A DNA stretch of 38,566 bases, from positions 1 to 38,566 of the forward strand of contig NZ_JALJFG010000048.1 of the NCBI RefSeq assembly GCF_023242475.1. The letters run 5' to 3'. Below the pieces are notes generated by a model that was not told the origin of the DNA, did no database searches, and saw only the letters and a list, made by a program, of their open reading frames with translations. Made by a program: the position numbers and the translations under genes. Below are positions 1-8,552 of this stretch, one piece after another. Source of the stretch: Pseudomonas sp. MWU15-20650 (GTDB lineage: Bacteria; Pseudomonadota; Gammaproteobacteria; Pseudomonadales; Pseudomonadaceae). Within the stretch, counting starts at the first letter, position 1. Every line of letters starts with the position of its first letter.

Positions 1-33
1 AGTGACAGTCAATGCATCTGGGGCTGACCCACC

Positions 34-59
34 GCCATCGGGAGCAAGCCCCCCCACAG
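34..59. repeat. REP half-site, partner outside the window
   Basis: The sequence reads as the inverted form of the GTGGGAGGGGGCTTGC REP core: a GCCATCGGGAGCAAGC start followed by a C-run and CACAG. It lies just beyond the 3' end of sohB. Elsewhere in this window the same element occurs as an inverted pair (REPIN); the left partner here would lie upstream of base 1. It is non-coding. Confidence 0.75.
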
Positions 60-85
60 GGGAGCGCATAGATTCTGAGGCTTGG

Positions 86-1111
86 TTACCAGAACCGCTG
101 CTGGGTCAATCGGCTCCACCAGGTCAACAGCACCCGGTCCACCGAACCGCTGGCCGCCAGGCCCACACGCTCTTGCAGGCTTTTACGCTCGGCATAGTGC
201 AGGTGGAACACATCGGCGGTCTTGACCTTGGTGGCCAGGTATTCATCACTGGTTTGCAATTCATCGACCAGTTGTTTGTCGAGGGCGGCAACACCCAACC
301 ACACTTCTCCGGTGGCCACCTCGTCAATCGCCAGCTGCGGGCGATAGCGCGAGACAAAGTTCTTGAACAACTGGTGGGTGATGTCCAGGTCTTCCTGGAA
401 CTTCTCGCGGCCCTTTTCGGTGTTTTCGCCAAATACCGTGAGGGTGCGTTTGTATTCACCGGCGGTGAGCACTTCAAAGTCGATGTCGTGCTTTTTCAGC
501 AGCCGGTTGACGTTTGGCAATTGCGCCACCACGCCGATGGAACCAAGGATCGCAAACGGCGCGCTGATGATCTTCTCGCCGATGCACGCCATCATGTAAC
601 CGCCGCTGGCCGCGACCTTGTCGATGCATACGGTCAACGGCACGCCCGCCTGGCGGATGCGGGCCAGTTGCGACGAGGCCAGGCCATAGCTGTGCACCAT
701 GCCGCCGCCACTTTCCAGGCGCAGTACGACTTCGTCTTTCGGCGTAGCCAGGCTCAGCAGCGCAGTGATCTCATGACGCAGGCTCTCAGTGGCCGAGGCT
801 TTGATGTCGCCGTCAAAATCCAGCACGAACACCCGTGGCTTGGCCTCGGGTTTTTTCTTGCTGTTCTTCTTTTCGGCTTTGCTTTCGGACTTGCGCAGGG
901 CCTTGAGCTGGTCCTTGTCGAGCAGGGTCGACTCCAGGCGCTCGCGCAGCCCCTTGTAGAAATCGTTAAGCTTGCTGACCTGCAGTTGGCCGGCGGCTTT
1001 GCGACGACCTTTGCTGCGCAGTGCCGCGAAGCTGATCAATACCACCAGAATAGCGACCACCAGGGTGACGGTCTTCGCCAGAAAACTCGCGTATTCGGCC
1101 AAAAAATCCAT
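86..1111 (-). CDS. sohB: Inner-membrane protease SohB (peptidase S49)
   Basis: This is a 341-residue S49 (SppA/SohB) serine protease, expected to be anchored in the inner membrane with its catalytic domain in the periplasm. Residues 12-30 form a hydrophobic transmembrane segment, followed by a Lys-rich linker (about 70-92). The catalytic Ser/Lys dyad is visible as Ser169 in VAASGGYM and Lys221 in GEYKRTL, and the oxyanion region is SGGG at 134-137. Length matches SohB (about 340-350) rather than the double-domain SppA (about 600). I chose the ATG at 1111 because AAGGAG lies just upstream; an upstream in-frame start at 1132 lacks that support. It diverges from the histidine phosphatase gene. 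Family assignment is firm; the substrate is unknown. Confidence 0.93.
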   Translation of the reverse strand: MDFLAEYASFLAKTVTLVVAILVVLISFAALRSKGRRKAAGQLQVSKLNDFYKGLRERLESTLLDKDQLKALRKSESKAEKKNSKKKPEAKPRVFVLDFDGDIKASATESLRHEITALLSLATPKDEVVLRLESGGGMVHSYGLASSQLARIRQAGVPLTVCIDKVAASGGYMMACIGEKIISAPFAILGSIGVVAQLPNVNRLLKKHDIDFEVLTAGEYKRTLTVFGENTEKGREKFQEDLDITHQLFKNFVSRYRPQLAIDEVATGEVWLGVAALDKQLVDELQTSDEYLATKVKTADVFHLHYAERKSLQERVGLAASGSVDRVLLTWWSRLTQQRFW

Positions 1112-1243
1112 ATGTCTCCTTAAAGAATGCACGGCGCCAGGCGCGGATGGCCCAGCATACCGACGGCACCGCGTTCGGGCCAGTCATCAAACCGCCACCA
1201 GCGCGCCTCCAACGACCTTTTAAAACAAGCGTATGTTTTTTCA

Positions 1244-1272
1244 TTGACAGCTCGAAGGCATCCTCATAACCT
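1244..1272 (+). promoter_or_regulatory. Candidate sigma-70 promoter for the histidine phosphatase gene
   Basis: A perfect -35 TTGACA lies at 1244-1249. A weak -10 (TAACCT, 1267-1272) follows after a 17-base spacer, about 30 bases before the GTG start at 1305. The -35 is convincing but the -10 is poor, so the call is tentative. Confidence 0.35.
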
Positions 1273-1304
1273 CGCCAGACTTTCAACGTACCGGGAAAAC
1301 GGAC

Positions 1305-2015
1305 GTGGGCAGCATCTATCTGATTCGACATGGCCAAGCCTCCTTCGGTGCAGACGACTATGACGTCCTGTCGCCCGTCGGTGTGGAGCAAGCGCAGGTA
1401 CTCGGTCGCCACCTGGCCGACCTGGGCCTCACGTTCGACCGTTGTGTCTCGGGCGACCTGCGTCGCCAGCAGCACACCGCGACCGCCACCTTCAATCAAT
1501 ACAGCGCCCTGGGCCTGCCGGTTCCCCCCCTGGAAATCGACACGGCCTTCAACGAATTCGACGGCGAAGCAATCATCCGCGCCCTGCTCCCCGACCTGCT
1601 CACCACCGAGCCCCACGCCGTGGATATCCTGCGCAACGCCGCGCAAAACCGCAGCGAGTTCCAGCGCATCTTCGCGCTGATCATCGAGCGCTGGCTGGCG
1701 GGTACTTATGACCCTCCCGGGCTGGAAAGCTGGCTGGGGTTCGTCGAGCGTGTCCAGGGTGGCTTGCAGCGCCTTCTTGAAGCCGCCGACAACACCGACA
1801 AGATCGCCGTGTTTACCTCCGGCGGTACCATTACCGCCCTGCTCCACCTGATTACCCGAATGCCTGCCGCCCAGGCGTTCGAACTGAACTGGCAAATTGT
1901 TAACACCTCGCTCAACCAGCTGAAATTCCGCGGGCGCGAGGTGGCACTGGCTTCCTTCAACAGTCATACCCACTTGCAACTGTTGAAGGCGCCGCAGCTC
2001 ATCACCTTCCGATGA
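1305..2015 (+). CDS. Histidine phosphatase family protein (phosphoglycerate mutase-like)
   Basis: This is a 236-residue member of the histidine phosphatase superfamily. The phospho-acceptor motif LIRHG is at residues 6-10, and the family's acid/base Glu is probably Glu84 in FNEFDGE. The second catalytic His, usually in a VxHGG context near the C terminus, is replaced: the sequence reads FTSGGTI with Ser172 at that place. His181 is the nearest later His. The start is GTG, fixed by the immediate GSIYLIRHG match to the family N terminus. It lies 56 bases before the SCP2 gene on the same strand, so the two may be cotranscribed. It is a probable phosphatase with unknown substrate; true mutase activity is unlikely. 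Confidence 0.85.
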   Translation: MGSIYLIRHGQASFGADDYDVLSPVGVEQAQVLGRHLADLGLTFDRCVSGDLRRQQHTATATFNQYSALGLPVPPLEIDTAFNEFDGEAIIRALLPDLLTTEPHAVDILRNAAQNRSEFQRIFALIIERWLAGTYDPPGLESWLGFVERVQGGLQRLLEAADNTDKIAVFTSGGTITALLHLITRMPAAQAFELNWQIVNTSLNQLKFRGREVALASFNSHTHLQLLKAPQLITFR

Positions 2016-2071
2016 CTTGCGGCCAACCGTGACCCCAAGGTCACTGGACTCTACCTTAAAGGATCGAAACC

Positions 2072-2386
2072 ATGACTGACGTAGCCAAAGCTGTAGAAGC
2101 AATGAAAGCCAAATTCAACCCAGCCGCTGCCGACGGCCTGGACCTGGTATTCGGTTTCCGTATCGACGACACCCAGAACTTCTCGCTGGTGGTGAAGGAC
2201 AAGACCTGCGAACTGCTCGAAGGCGAAAACCCAGACGCCCAAGTGACCCTGGTCATGGACGGCGAGACCATGAAAGGCATCGTCGACGGCTCCACCGACG
2301 GCATGCAGGCCTTCATGGGTGGCAAACTGCGCACCGAAGGCGACATGATGCTGGCCATGAAACTGAGCGAGCTGTTCCCGGCCTGA
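2072..2386 (+). CDS. SCP2 sterol-binding domain protein
   Basis: This is a 104-residue protein made of a single SCP2 (sterol carrier protein 2, PF02036) domain. It shows the family pattern of an N-terminal helix, the central FSLVVKDKTCELLEG strand region, and the PDAQVTLVMDGETM...MGGKLRTEGDMMLAMKL core (given here in parts), ending in LSELFPA. Such stand-alone proteins are predicted to bind lipids or acyl-CoA in the cytoplasm; the bacterial role is not established. The start has a good ribosome site, AAGGAT, 7 bases upstream. A strong terminator follows directly, so the transcription unit ends here. Confidence 0.9.
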   Translation: MTDVAKAVEAMKAKFNPAAADGLDLVFGFRIDDTQNFSLVVKDKTCELLEGENPDAQVTLVMDGETMKGIVDGSTDGMQAFMGGKLRTEGDMMLAMKLSELFPA

Positions 2387-2409
2387 TTCAAGGGTGACCT
2401 TGAATCCCG

Positions 2410-2438
2410 ATCCCGCCTTTGCCGGCGGGATTTTTTTT
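2410..2438 (+). terminator. Rho-independent terminator after the SCP2 gene
   Basis: ATCCCGCC (2410-2417) pairs with GGCGGGAT (2424-2431) across a 6-base loop. The hairpin runs into a continuous T tract (2431-2438). It lies 24 bases after the SCP2 stop codon. Confidence 0.9.
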
Positions 2439-2466
2439 GCCTGCAATCTCAAACTCATGAGAGTCC

Positions 2467-2556
2467 CAATGTGGGAGGGGCTTGCTCCCGATGGGGTTGG
2501 CTCAGTAAACAGATCAGTGGCTGACACTCTGCTATCGGGAGCAAGCCCCCCCATTG
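2467..2556. repeat. REPIN (inverted REP pair)
   Basis: The left half (2467-2495, containing GTGGGAGGGGCTTGCTCCCG) and the inverted right half (2531-2556, containing CTATCGGGAGCAAGC) can pair into one long hairpin; the outer ends are CAATG and CATTG. The spacer is about 35 bases. It sits between the convergent SCP2 and glucosidase genes and ends 15 bases before the latter's 3' end. Confidence 0.85.
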
Positions 2557-2571
2557 TTTCGATGGCGTGGC

Positions 2572-5208
2572 TTAGGTTTTAGGTTGCAATAACAACGCCA
2601 CCAACGCACTCCACCCCGTCTGATGTGAAGCCCCCAGCCCTCGCCCGGTGTCCCCATGGAAATACTCATGGAACAACACCAGATCGCGACTGGCCGGGTC
2701 CGCTTCGAGCTGCGCATAGGCGGCCATTGATGGCCTTGATCCGTTTTCATCCCTCAAGAACAGGCGGGTCAACCGCTGGCTGAGGCTGTCGGCCACTTCC
2801 TCCAAAGAGGCCAGGTAACCACTGCCGGTCGGGTATTCCACCGAAAAATTGTCGGCGTAGTACCGATGAAATTCACGCAGCGACTCGATCAGCATGTAGT
2901 TCACCGGCATCCACAGCGGCCCGCGCCAGTTGGAGTTGCCGCCGTACAAGCGAGAGTCGGATTCGCCAGGCTGGTAGCGCGCACACAGGGTGTTGCCGTT
3001 CATCTTCAGGGCCAGGGGCTGTTCAGCAAAAGCCTTGGACAAGGAGCGCACGCCAAAGGCCGACAAGAATTCGTGGTCATCCAGCATGCGCCGCAGCAGG
3101 TCCTTGGTGCGCTCACCGCGCAGCAACGCCAGCAGCAGACGGTTGCCCTGGCCGGGTTCGTTCCAGCGCGAAACCAGGCTGGCCAGGTCCGGCCGGTGGT
3201 GCATGAACCCCAACAGGCGTTCGCGCAAGCCCTTCAAGCCTTCATGCTCTCGCTGCTCCAGCACCAGCACCGCAAACAACGGCATCAGGCCGACAATGGA
3301 GCGCAGTCGCACCGGCTCGCTCTGGCCATCGGGACGGTGCAAGACGTCATAGAAGAACTGGTCGTGCTCGTCCCACAACCCTTCGGCGCTGTCGTCGACG
3401 CGGTTGATGGCGCCGGCGATATACAGGAAGTGTTCGAAAAACTTCACCGCAATATCGACGTACACGACATTACGCTTGGCCAGCTCCAGGCCGATGCGCA
3501 TCAGGTCCAGGGCATAGGCCGCGACCCACGCCGTGCCATCGGCCTGATCCAGTTGGTAACCCGGCGGCAACGCAGCCGAGCGGTCGAACAAGGCAATATT
3601 GTCCAGCCCCAGAAAGCCTCCCTGGAACAGGTTGCGCCCCTCAGCATCCTTGCGGTTGACCCACCAGGAGAAATTCAGCAGCAGCTTGTGGAAGATCCGT
3701 TCGAGAAAATCCATGTCACCGACGCCCGTCAACGCCTTGTCCTGCTGGTACACCCGCCAACTGGCCCACGCATGCACCGGCGGGTTGGCGTCATCGAAGC
3801 GCCACTCATAAGCCGGCAACTGGCCATTGGGGTGCATGAAACGGTCCTTCACCAGCAGCAACAACTGTTGCTTGGCGAAGCCCGGGTCGATCAGCGCAAA
3901 GGCCACCGCCTGGAAACCCTGGTCCCACGAGGCGTACCACGGATACTCCCAGGTGTCGGGCATGGAGAGGATGTCGAAATTGGACAGGTGGCGCCAATGG
4001 GTATTGCGGATATGCAGGCGCTCGGGCGGCGGCGCGGGCTGGGCCGGGTCGCCGTCGAGCCACTGATTGACGTCGAAATAATACAGCTGCTTGGACCACA
4101 GCAAACCGGCCAGGGCCTGGCGCTGCACATTGCGCGCATCGTCATCGGCGATCCCCTGTTGCAAGGCCGCGTAAAACTCGTCGGCCTCTTGGCGACGCAG
4201 CTCAAACAGCTTGCGCGCGTTGACCTCGGGCGCGTCCGTCGGGGCAAACCGCAGGTAGAGGGTCTGGCTTTCCAGGCCCGCCAGCTCAAGGCAGAACCGC
4301 GCGGCAACCTTGGTACCCGCGTCCCGGCGAATCGCCGATTGCACGGCGTCCACCACGTAATCGTTGATGCCATCCTTGAACGGTCCCGGTGCCGGCTGCC
4401 CGTCCAATCGGGGGAAGTTGCTTTCGTTTTCGCAGAACAGCCATTCCACCCCCTCTTGCCCCCAGGCGCTGAGGTGCCGGTCAGGCAATGCATGATGGCG
4501 GGCCAGTACGTGCTCGCCTTCCCGTATCAACTGCGGTTTGGGCGCGTCATAGGTCCAGCTCCAGTCATTGCGCGCCCATGCCTGTGGCAGCACCTGCAGG
4601 CGCGTCGGCTGGTCCGAGCGGTTGTGCACGGTGACACGCATGAAAATATCGTCGGGCTGGTACTTGGCGTATTCGACACTGACATCGCAGTAACGGTTGT
4701 CTTCGAACACCCCGGTGTCGAGGATTTCGTACTCGGTATCCTCAAGCCCACGGCGGGCGTTTTCGCTGATCAGGTCGGCATAGGGAAAAGCTGCATGGGG
4801 GTATTTGTAGAGCATGCGCATGTAGGCATGGCTCGGCACGCCATCGACGAAGAAGTACAGTTCCTTGACGTCTTCACCGTGGTTACCTTCGGCGTTGTTG
4901 AGGCCGAACAGGCGCTCCTTGAGGATCGTGTCACGCTCGTTCCACAGGGCCAGGCCCAGGCACCAGCGCTGCGCCTTGTCGCTGAAACCCGCCAACCCGT
5001 CCTCGCCCCAACGGTAGGCACGGCTGCGGGCATGTTCATGGGGGAAGTAGGCCCAGGCGTCGCCGTCGGCGCTGTAGTCTTCGCGCACCGTACCCCATTG
5101 GCGTTCACTTAAGTACGGGCCCCACTCACGCCAACGCGCTGCGTCTTGAGTCGCCAGGCGCTGGCCTTCAGTCGTTTCAAGAATGCTGGTTACGGGTGTG
5201 GCCGTCAT
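2572..5208 (-). CDS. GH63/MGH1-like glycoside hydrolase (glucosidase)
   Basis: This is an 878-residue protein of the bacterial GH63-like family with an (alpha/alpha)6 catalytic barrel, related to mannosyl-oligosaccharide glucosidase and mannosylglycerate hydrolase. The N-terminal region has the characteristic YFPHEHARSRAYRWGEDG stretch. The barrel contains WYASWDQGFQ and LWDEHDQFFYD, whose Asp and Glu residues are candidates for catalysis. The C-terminal FHEYFHGDTGRGLGASHQ block (about 846-863) is strongly conserved in the family; its Glu848 is the likely general base. There is no signal peptide, so it is probably cytoplasmic. I chose the ATG at 5208 because AAGGAGG lies at ideal spacing. It is transcribed alone and the substrate is not predictable. 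Confidence 0.88.
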   Translation of the reverse strand: MTATPVTSILETTEGQRLATQDAARWREWGPYLSERQWGTVREDYSADGDAWAYFPHEHARSRAYRWGEDGLAGFSDKAQRWCLGLALWNERDTILKERLFGLNNAEGNHGEDVKELYFFVDGVPSHAYMRMLYKYPHAAFPYADLISENARRGLEDTEYEILDTGVFEDNRYCDVSVEYAKYQPDDIFMRVTVHNRSDQPTRLQVLPQAWARNDWSWTYDAPKPQLIREGEHVLARHHALPDRHLSAWGQEGVEWLFCENESNFPRLDGQPAPGPFKDGINDYVVDAVQSAIRRDAGTKVAARFCLELAGLESQTLYLRFAPTDAPEVNARKLFELRRQEADEFYAALQQGIADDDARNVQRQALAGLLWSKQLYYFDVNQWLDGDPAQPAPPPERLHIRNTHWRHLSNFDILSMPDTWEYPWYASWDQGFQAVAFALIDPGFAKQQLLLLVKDRFMHPNGQLPAYEWRFDDANPPVHAWASWRVYQQDKALTGVGDMDFLERIFHKLLLNFSWWVNRKDAEGRNLFQGGFLGLDNIALFDRSAALPPGYQLDQADGTAWVAAYALDLMRIGLELAKRNVVYVDIAVKFFEHFLYIAGAINRVDDSAEGLWDEHDQFFYDVLHRPDGQSEPVRLRSIVGLMPLFAVLVLEQREHEGLKGLRERLLGFMHHRPDLASLVSRWNEPGQGNRLLLALLRGERTKDLLRRMLDDHEFLSAFGVRSLSKAFAEQPLALKMNGNTLCARYQPGESDSRLYGGNSNWRGPLWMPVNYMLIESLREFHRYYADNFSVEYPTGSGYLASLEEVADSLSQRLTRLFLRDENGSRPSMAAYAQLEADPASRDLVLFHEYFHGDTGRGLGASHQTGWSALVALLLQPKT

Positions 5209-5289
5209 TGGGTCCTCCTTCACCTACAAAGTGAGGAGCAGTGTAGAACCCATCCACGCCCGGATGCACATGAAGACCAATCAGCGCGC

Positions 5290-5328
5290 AAAAAAAACAG
5301 CCGGCCGCTGACTCGGCGACCGGCTGTG
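5290..5328 (-). terminator. Rho-independent terminator after the porin gene
   Basis: Read on the minus strand, CAGCCGG (5326-5320) pairs with CCGGCTG (5304-5298), with an additional inner pairing. An eight-base T tract (plus-strand A run, 5290-5297) follows. It lies just beyond the porin stop at 5344. Confidence 0.88.
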
Positions 5329-5343
5329 TTGACTCGCGAGTGC

Positions 5344-6753
5344 TTAGAAGATCGCGTAGGTATAGTTGAAGATCAGGCGCGTTTGGTCCTGGTCGGCAGT
5401 ACCGGTGTTGTGACCATGGTAGGTCCCGGTACGGAAGGTCGTACCGAAGCCTTTCAGCGGCCCTTCTTGCACGACGTAATCCAGGCGGAAGTCGGTTTCG
5501 TTTTCTTTCTGATCAGGGCCGCCGTCCACTTTGGACTTGATGCCCGTGCCGTCCAGGTAAGCCACGGAGGCTTTCAGGCCAGGTACGTAGGCTTTGAAGT
5601 CATAGGCATATTGACCGAAATTGACCTGCTCGCCCGCACGGGAGAACTGGCCAACCACCGCGTCGGTGAACAGGTAGAAGTCGCTGCCACCCGCGCCTTG
5701 CGGGTTCGGATCGGCAAGGCTGCCCTGGTTGACCCAGACGAAGCCACCGTCATTGCCCACGCCAATGTGGCCGAGCATGAGGCTGCTGCCGCCCAGCTGG
5801 TAGGTGAACGCGGCACTGTAGGTTTTGTTATCCACTTCGCCTGCGTGCTTGGCGTAGCCACCGTTGTTGTTGAACGCATAACCGGCCGAGCCGTTCTTGC
5901 CGTCGCTGGTGCTGTCGAAGTAGCGCAGGTCGGTCTTGAACGATTGGTCATTGCCCAACGGCAAGACGTGGACCAGGCCGAGATAGTTCTGTTTGTAGAA
6001 GTCTTCCAGGTTGGCGTAGTAGTACTGCAACGTCAGGTTTTTAGCGATGGCGTTATCGGACGAGCCAAACGGTTTGTAGTCCACACCGCCGAACTTGAAG
6101 CTGTCGCTGTCACGGGTGGCACCGGCCACGCTGAGGCCCGTGGAATTGCTCGACGCACGCCCTTCCACCTTGTTCAGTTCACCGCCGGTGAAGGTCACGT
6201 TTGGAATGTCGTTGGAGGTGAGGATGCCGCCGTCAAAGGTCTGCGGCGCCACACGGCTGTCGTTGGAGACCAGGATCGGCAACACCGGGGCCAAGCCACC
6301 ACCGACGTGCAACTCTGTCTGGGAAATGCGGAACTTCACGTTACCCGCAGCACGGCCGAACGCGTCGGCGGGCTCAGTGCCGTTGTTCTTGGTCGGGAAG
6401 AAGCTGTTGCCGTTACCCGCCAGGCCGGTACCTGCGGTGTGGCCATCGCCACCGTCCAGGCGCAGGGCGCCGAACGCCATGACGTCGAAACCGACACCAA
6501 CGGTGCCTTGGGTGAAGCCGGACTTGTAGTCAAAGCGCAGCATCTGGGCGGCTTCGCGCAGGTCGTTCGCGGTCCCCGAGCGAACGTCAGCGTTGTAGTA
6601 CATGGTCCGCGAGCTGATAGACGCATGGCTGTCTTCGAGAAAACCGCTGTGACCGGTGCCGGTGCCGAGAGAGCCGAGCCCAAAATCATCAGCGCACGCT
6701 TGTTGTGCAAGCACGGCGGCGGTGATGGATAACGCCAGTGTAGAAATTTTCAT
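5344..6753 (-). CDS. OprD-family outer-membrane porin
   Basis: This is a 469-residue substrate-specific porin. A Sec signal peptide covers about residues 1-22, with a likely cut after QACA and before DDFG. The mature start carries the OprD pattern of a GFLEDSHASISSRTMYYNAD strand. Central blocks NLTLQYYYANLEDFYKQ and LRYFDST are typical of OprD (PF03573), an 18-strand barrel. The protein ends in NYTYAIF; the terminal Phe is the BamA recognition residue. OprD paralogues take up amino acids, peptides or aromatic acids. It diverges from hglS, a lysine-catabolism gene, so a related substrate is possible, but this rests on proximity only. It is a single-gene unit with its own terminator. Confidence 0.93.
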   Translation of the reverse strand: MKISTLALSITAAVLAQQACADDFGLGSLGTGTGHSGFLEDSHASISSRTMYYNADVRSGTANDLREAAQMLRFDYKSGFTQGTVGVGFDVMAFGALRLDGGDGHTAGTGLAGNGNSFFPTKNNGTEPADAFGRAAGNVKFRISQTELHVGGGLAPVLPILVSNDSRVAPQTFDGGILTSNDIPNVTFTGGELNKVEGRASSNSTGLSVAGATRDSDSFKFGGVDYKPFGSSDNAIAKNLTLQYYYANLEDFYKQNYLGLVHVLPLGNDQSFKTDLRYFDSTSDGKNGSAGYAFNNNGGYAKHAGEVDNKTYSAAFTYQLGGSSLMLGHIGVGNDGGFVWVNQGSLADPNPQGAGGSDFYLFTDAVVGQFSRAGEQVNFGQYAYDFKAYVPGLKASVAYLDGTGIKSKVDGGPDQKENETDFRLDYVVQEGPLKGFGTTFRTGTYHGHNTGTADQDQTRLIFNYTYAIF

Positions 6754-6930
6754 TAACGACGGCCCCTAAACATATTTTTATGTGCGTGGTGTGCAGAACG
6801 GCTTTCATCCCTATGAACGTAACGATTGTTTCATGCGGACCTGAGCGGACCTCGTGAAGAATTTGTTAGAAAAGTCCGTCGAAAATGAAATTTTGTAGCC
6901 ATCGTTTTTTGTCACATTCACGTCATTTCA

Positions 6931-6947
6931 TTCATTTGCAGAATGAA
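6931..6947. promoter_or_regulatory. Imperfect palindrome upstream of hglS, candidate operator
   Basis: TTCATT (6931-6936) and AATGAA (6942-6947) form an inverted repeat with a 5-base centre, in the 287-base region between the divergent porin and hglS genes. Its size suits a LysR- or FadR-type site. There is no direct evidence of a binding protein. Confidence 0.3.
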
Positions 6948-7040
6948 GTCCAGAGGATTCTTCGTTTGCAAGCTGCCCCGCCGCCCAACAAAATCCAGAG
7001 AAAAGCCACTGTCACCGTCATAGCCATCAGGAATTTTTCT

Positions 7041-8417
7041 ATGCCCACCACCGCCCATGTCAGCCCTGACGACATCCGCAAAGGCTTCTCCAAGGCCATG
7101 TCCGACATGTACCGAGATGAAGTTCCGCTGTATGGCGCGCTGATGGCGCTGGTGGCCGAGACCAATGCCCGCGTACTTGACGCCGAACCGGGCCTGGCAC
7201 AACAGCTGCAACGCACCGGGGAAATCCAGCGCCTGGACAGGGAGCGCCACGGTGCCATCCGCCTGGGCACCGCCGCCGAACTGGCAACCATCAGCCGCCT
7301 GTTTGCAGTGATGGGCATGCAGCCGGTGGGCTACTACGACCTGACGCCGGCCGGTGTGCCAGTGCATTCCACCGCCTTTCGCGCCGTGCATGAACGCTCG
7401 CTGCAAACCAGTCCGTTTCGCGTGTTCACCTCGTTGTTGCGCCTGGAGCTGATCGAGGACCTCGACGTGCGTGCCTTTGCCGAAACCGCCCTGGCCAAGC
7501 GCTCGATCTTTACCCCCGGCGCCTTGGCGTTGATCGAACAGTGCGAAAAAGAGGGGGGCCTGAATACCCATGACGCCGACGAATTTATCCGCCAGGCCCT
7601 GGAGACCTTCCGCTGGCACCACACGGCCACGGTCACGGGCGCGCAGTACCAGCAACTCAGCGACCAGCACCGCCTGGTTGCCGACGTCGTCGCCTTCAAG
7701 GGCCCGCACATCAATCACCTCACCCCTCGAACCCTGGACATCGACCAGGTGCAGGCCGCCATGCCCGGCAAAGGCATCACGCCCAAGGCGGTGATCGAAG
7801 GCCCACCTCGGCGCCAGTGCCCGATCCTGTTGCGCCAGACCAGCTTCAAGGCGCTGGATGAACCCATCGCCTTCACTGACGCCCAAGGCAGCCACAGCGC
7901 CCGCTTCGGCGAAATTGAACAACGCGGCGTCGCGCTGACGCCCAAAGGCCGTGCCCTGTACGACCAGTTGCTGAACGCCGCACGCGATGAACTTGGCACG
8001 TTTCCCAACGAGTCCAACGCCGCGCGTTATGTGCAATTGATGGAACAGCACTTCCAAGCCTTCCCCGATCACCACGGGCCAATGCGCGAGCAAGGCTTGG
8101 CATACTTCCGCTACTTCACCACCGAGCAAGGCTTGGCCGCACGCGGCCAGCCCGACCAACCCCGCACGCTGGACGCACTGGTCAGCGCCGGCCATGTGGC
8201 GGTAGAGCCGTTGGTGTATGAAGATTTTCTGCCGGTGAGTGCGGCGGGGATCTTTCAGTCAAACCTGGGGGATGCCGCGCAGAGTCACTACGCCGCCAAT
8301 TCGAACCAGGCGCAGTTCGAGCAGGCGCTGGGCCGCAAGACTATTGATGAGTTGACGCTGTATGACCAGACGCAGCAGCGCTCCATTGATGAATGCCTGG
8401 GCACACTGCTGGGATGA
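7041..8417 (+). CDS. hglS: 2-oxoadipate dioxygenase/decarboxylase HglS (DUF1338)
   Basis: This is a 458-residue DUF1338 (PF07063) enzyme. The P. putida homologue converts 2-oxoadipate to D-2-hydroxyglutarate with O2 and Fe(II) at the end of the D-lysine/2-aminoadipate route. The metal ligands known for that enzyme as I recall them (His70, His226 and a Glu near 294) correspond here to His70 in RERHGAIR, His226 in HINHLTPR and Glu293 (or Glu291) in RFGEIEQRG. Arg74, which contacts the substrate carboxylate, is also present. I chose the ATG at 7041 because AGGAA lies upstream and the residue numbering then agrees with the known enzyme; upstream in-frame starts would add an unrelated tail. It is cytoplasmic and transcribed alone. 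Confidence 0.93.
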   Translation: MPTTAHVSPDDIRKGFSKAMSDMYRDEVPLYGALMALVAETNARVLDAEPGLAQQLQRTGEIQRLDRERHGAIRLGTAAELATISRLFAVMGMQPVGYYDLTPAGVPVHSTAFRAVHERSLQTSPFRVFTSLLRLELIEDLDVRAFAETALAKRSIFTPGALALIEQCEKEGGLNTHDADEFIRQALETFRWHHTATVTGAQYQQLSDQHRLVADVVAFKGPHINHLTPRTLDIDQVQAAMPGKGITPKAVIEGPPRRQCPILLRQTSFKALDEPIAFTDAQGSHSARFGEIEQRGVALTPKGRALYDQLLNAARDELGTFPNESNAARYVQLMEQHFQAFPDHHGPMREQGLAYFRYFTTEQGLAARGQPDQPRTLDALVSAGHVAVEPLVYEDFLPVSAAGIFQSNLGDAAQSHYAANSNQAQFEQALGRKTIDELTLYDQTQQRSIDECLGTLLG

Positions 8418-8431
8418 AATGAGGGTGCCCG

Positions 8432-8480
8432 CCCGGCTCACCAGCGCAATCCTTGCGCCGCAACAGTCCCCAGAGCCGGG
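8432..8480. other. Long-loop inverted repeat after hglS
   Basis: CCCGGCTC (8432-8439) and GAGCCGGG (8473-8480) are perfect complements separated by 33 bases that could fold further. The repeat lies between the convergent hglS and DUF465 genes. There is no T tract on either strand, so an intrinsic terminator is unlikely; an RNA-stabilising structure or REP remnant is possible. Confidence 0.3.
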
Positions 8481-8552
8481 TGGACGGGAGGCATCATAAG
8501 GACTGACTCCGCAGATGTCCCCCAGGCAAATCTGAACAAATATTGCGGCGGC

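Noticed and set aside
966..2102. Minus-strand open frame of 378 codons across sohB's start and the phosphatase gene
   Set aside because: It spans two genuine genes in other frames and a promoter region, with no domain.
2866..5112. Plus-strand open frame of 748 codons antisense to the glucosidase gene
   Set aside because: High-GC shadow: the minus-strand frame has clear GH63-family motifs and a strong ribosome site; the antisense product has no recognisable domain.
5146..6732. Plus-strand open frame of 528 codons antisense to the porin
   Set aside because: The porin frame has a signal peptide, OprD motifs and terminal Phe; the antisense frame is a composition artefact.
6918..8195. Minus-strand open frame of 425 codons antisense to hglS
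   Set aside because: The hglS frame carries all known metal-ligand residues.
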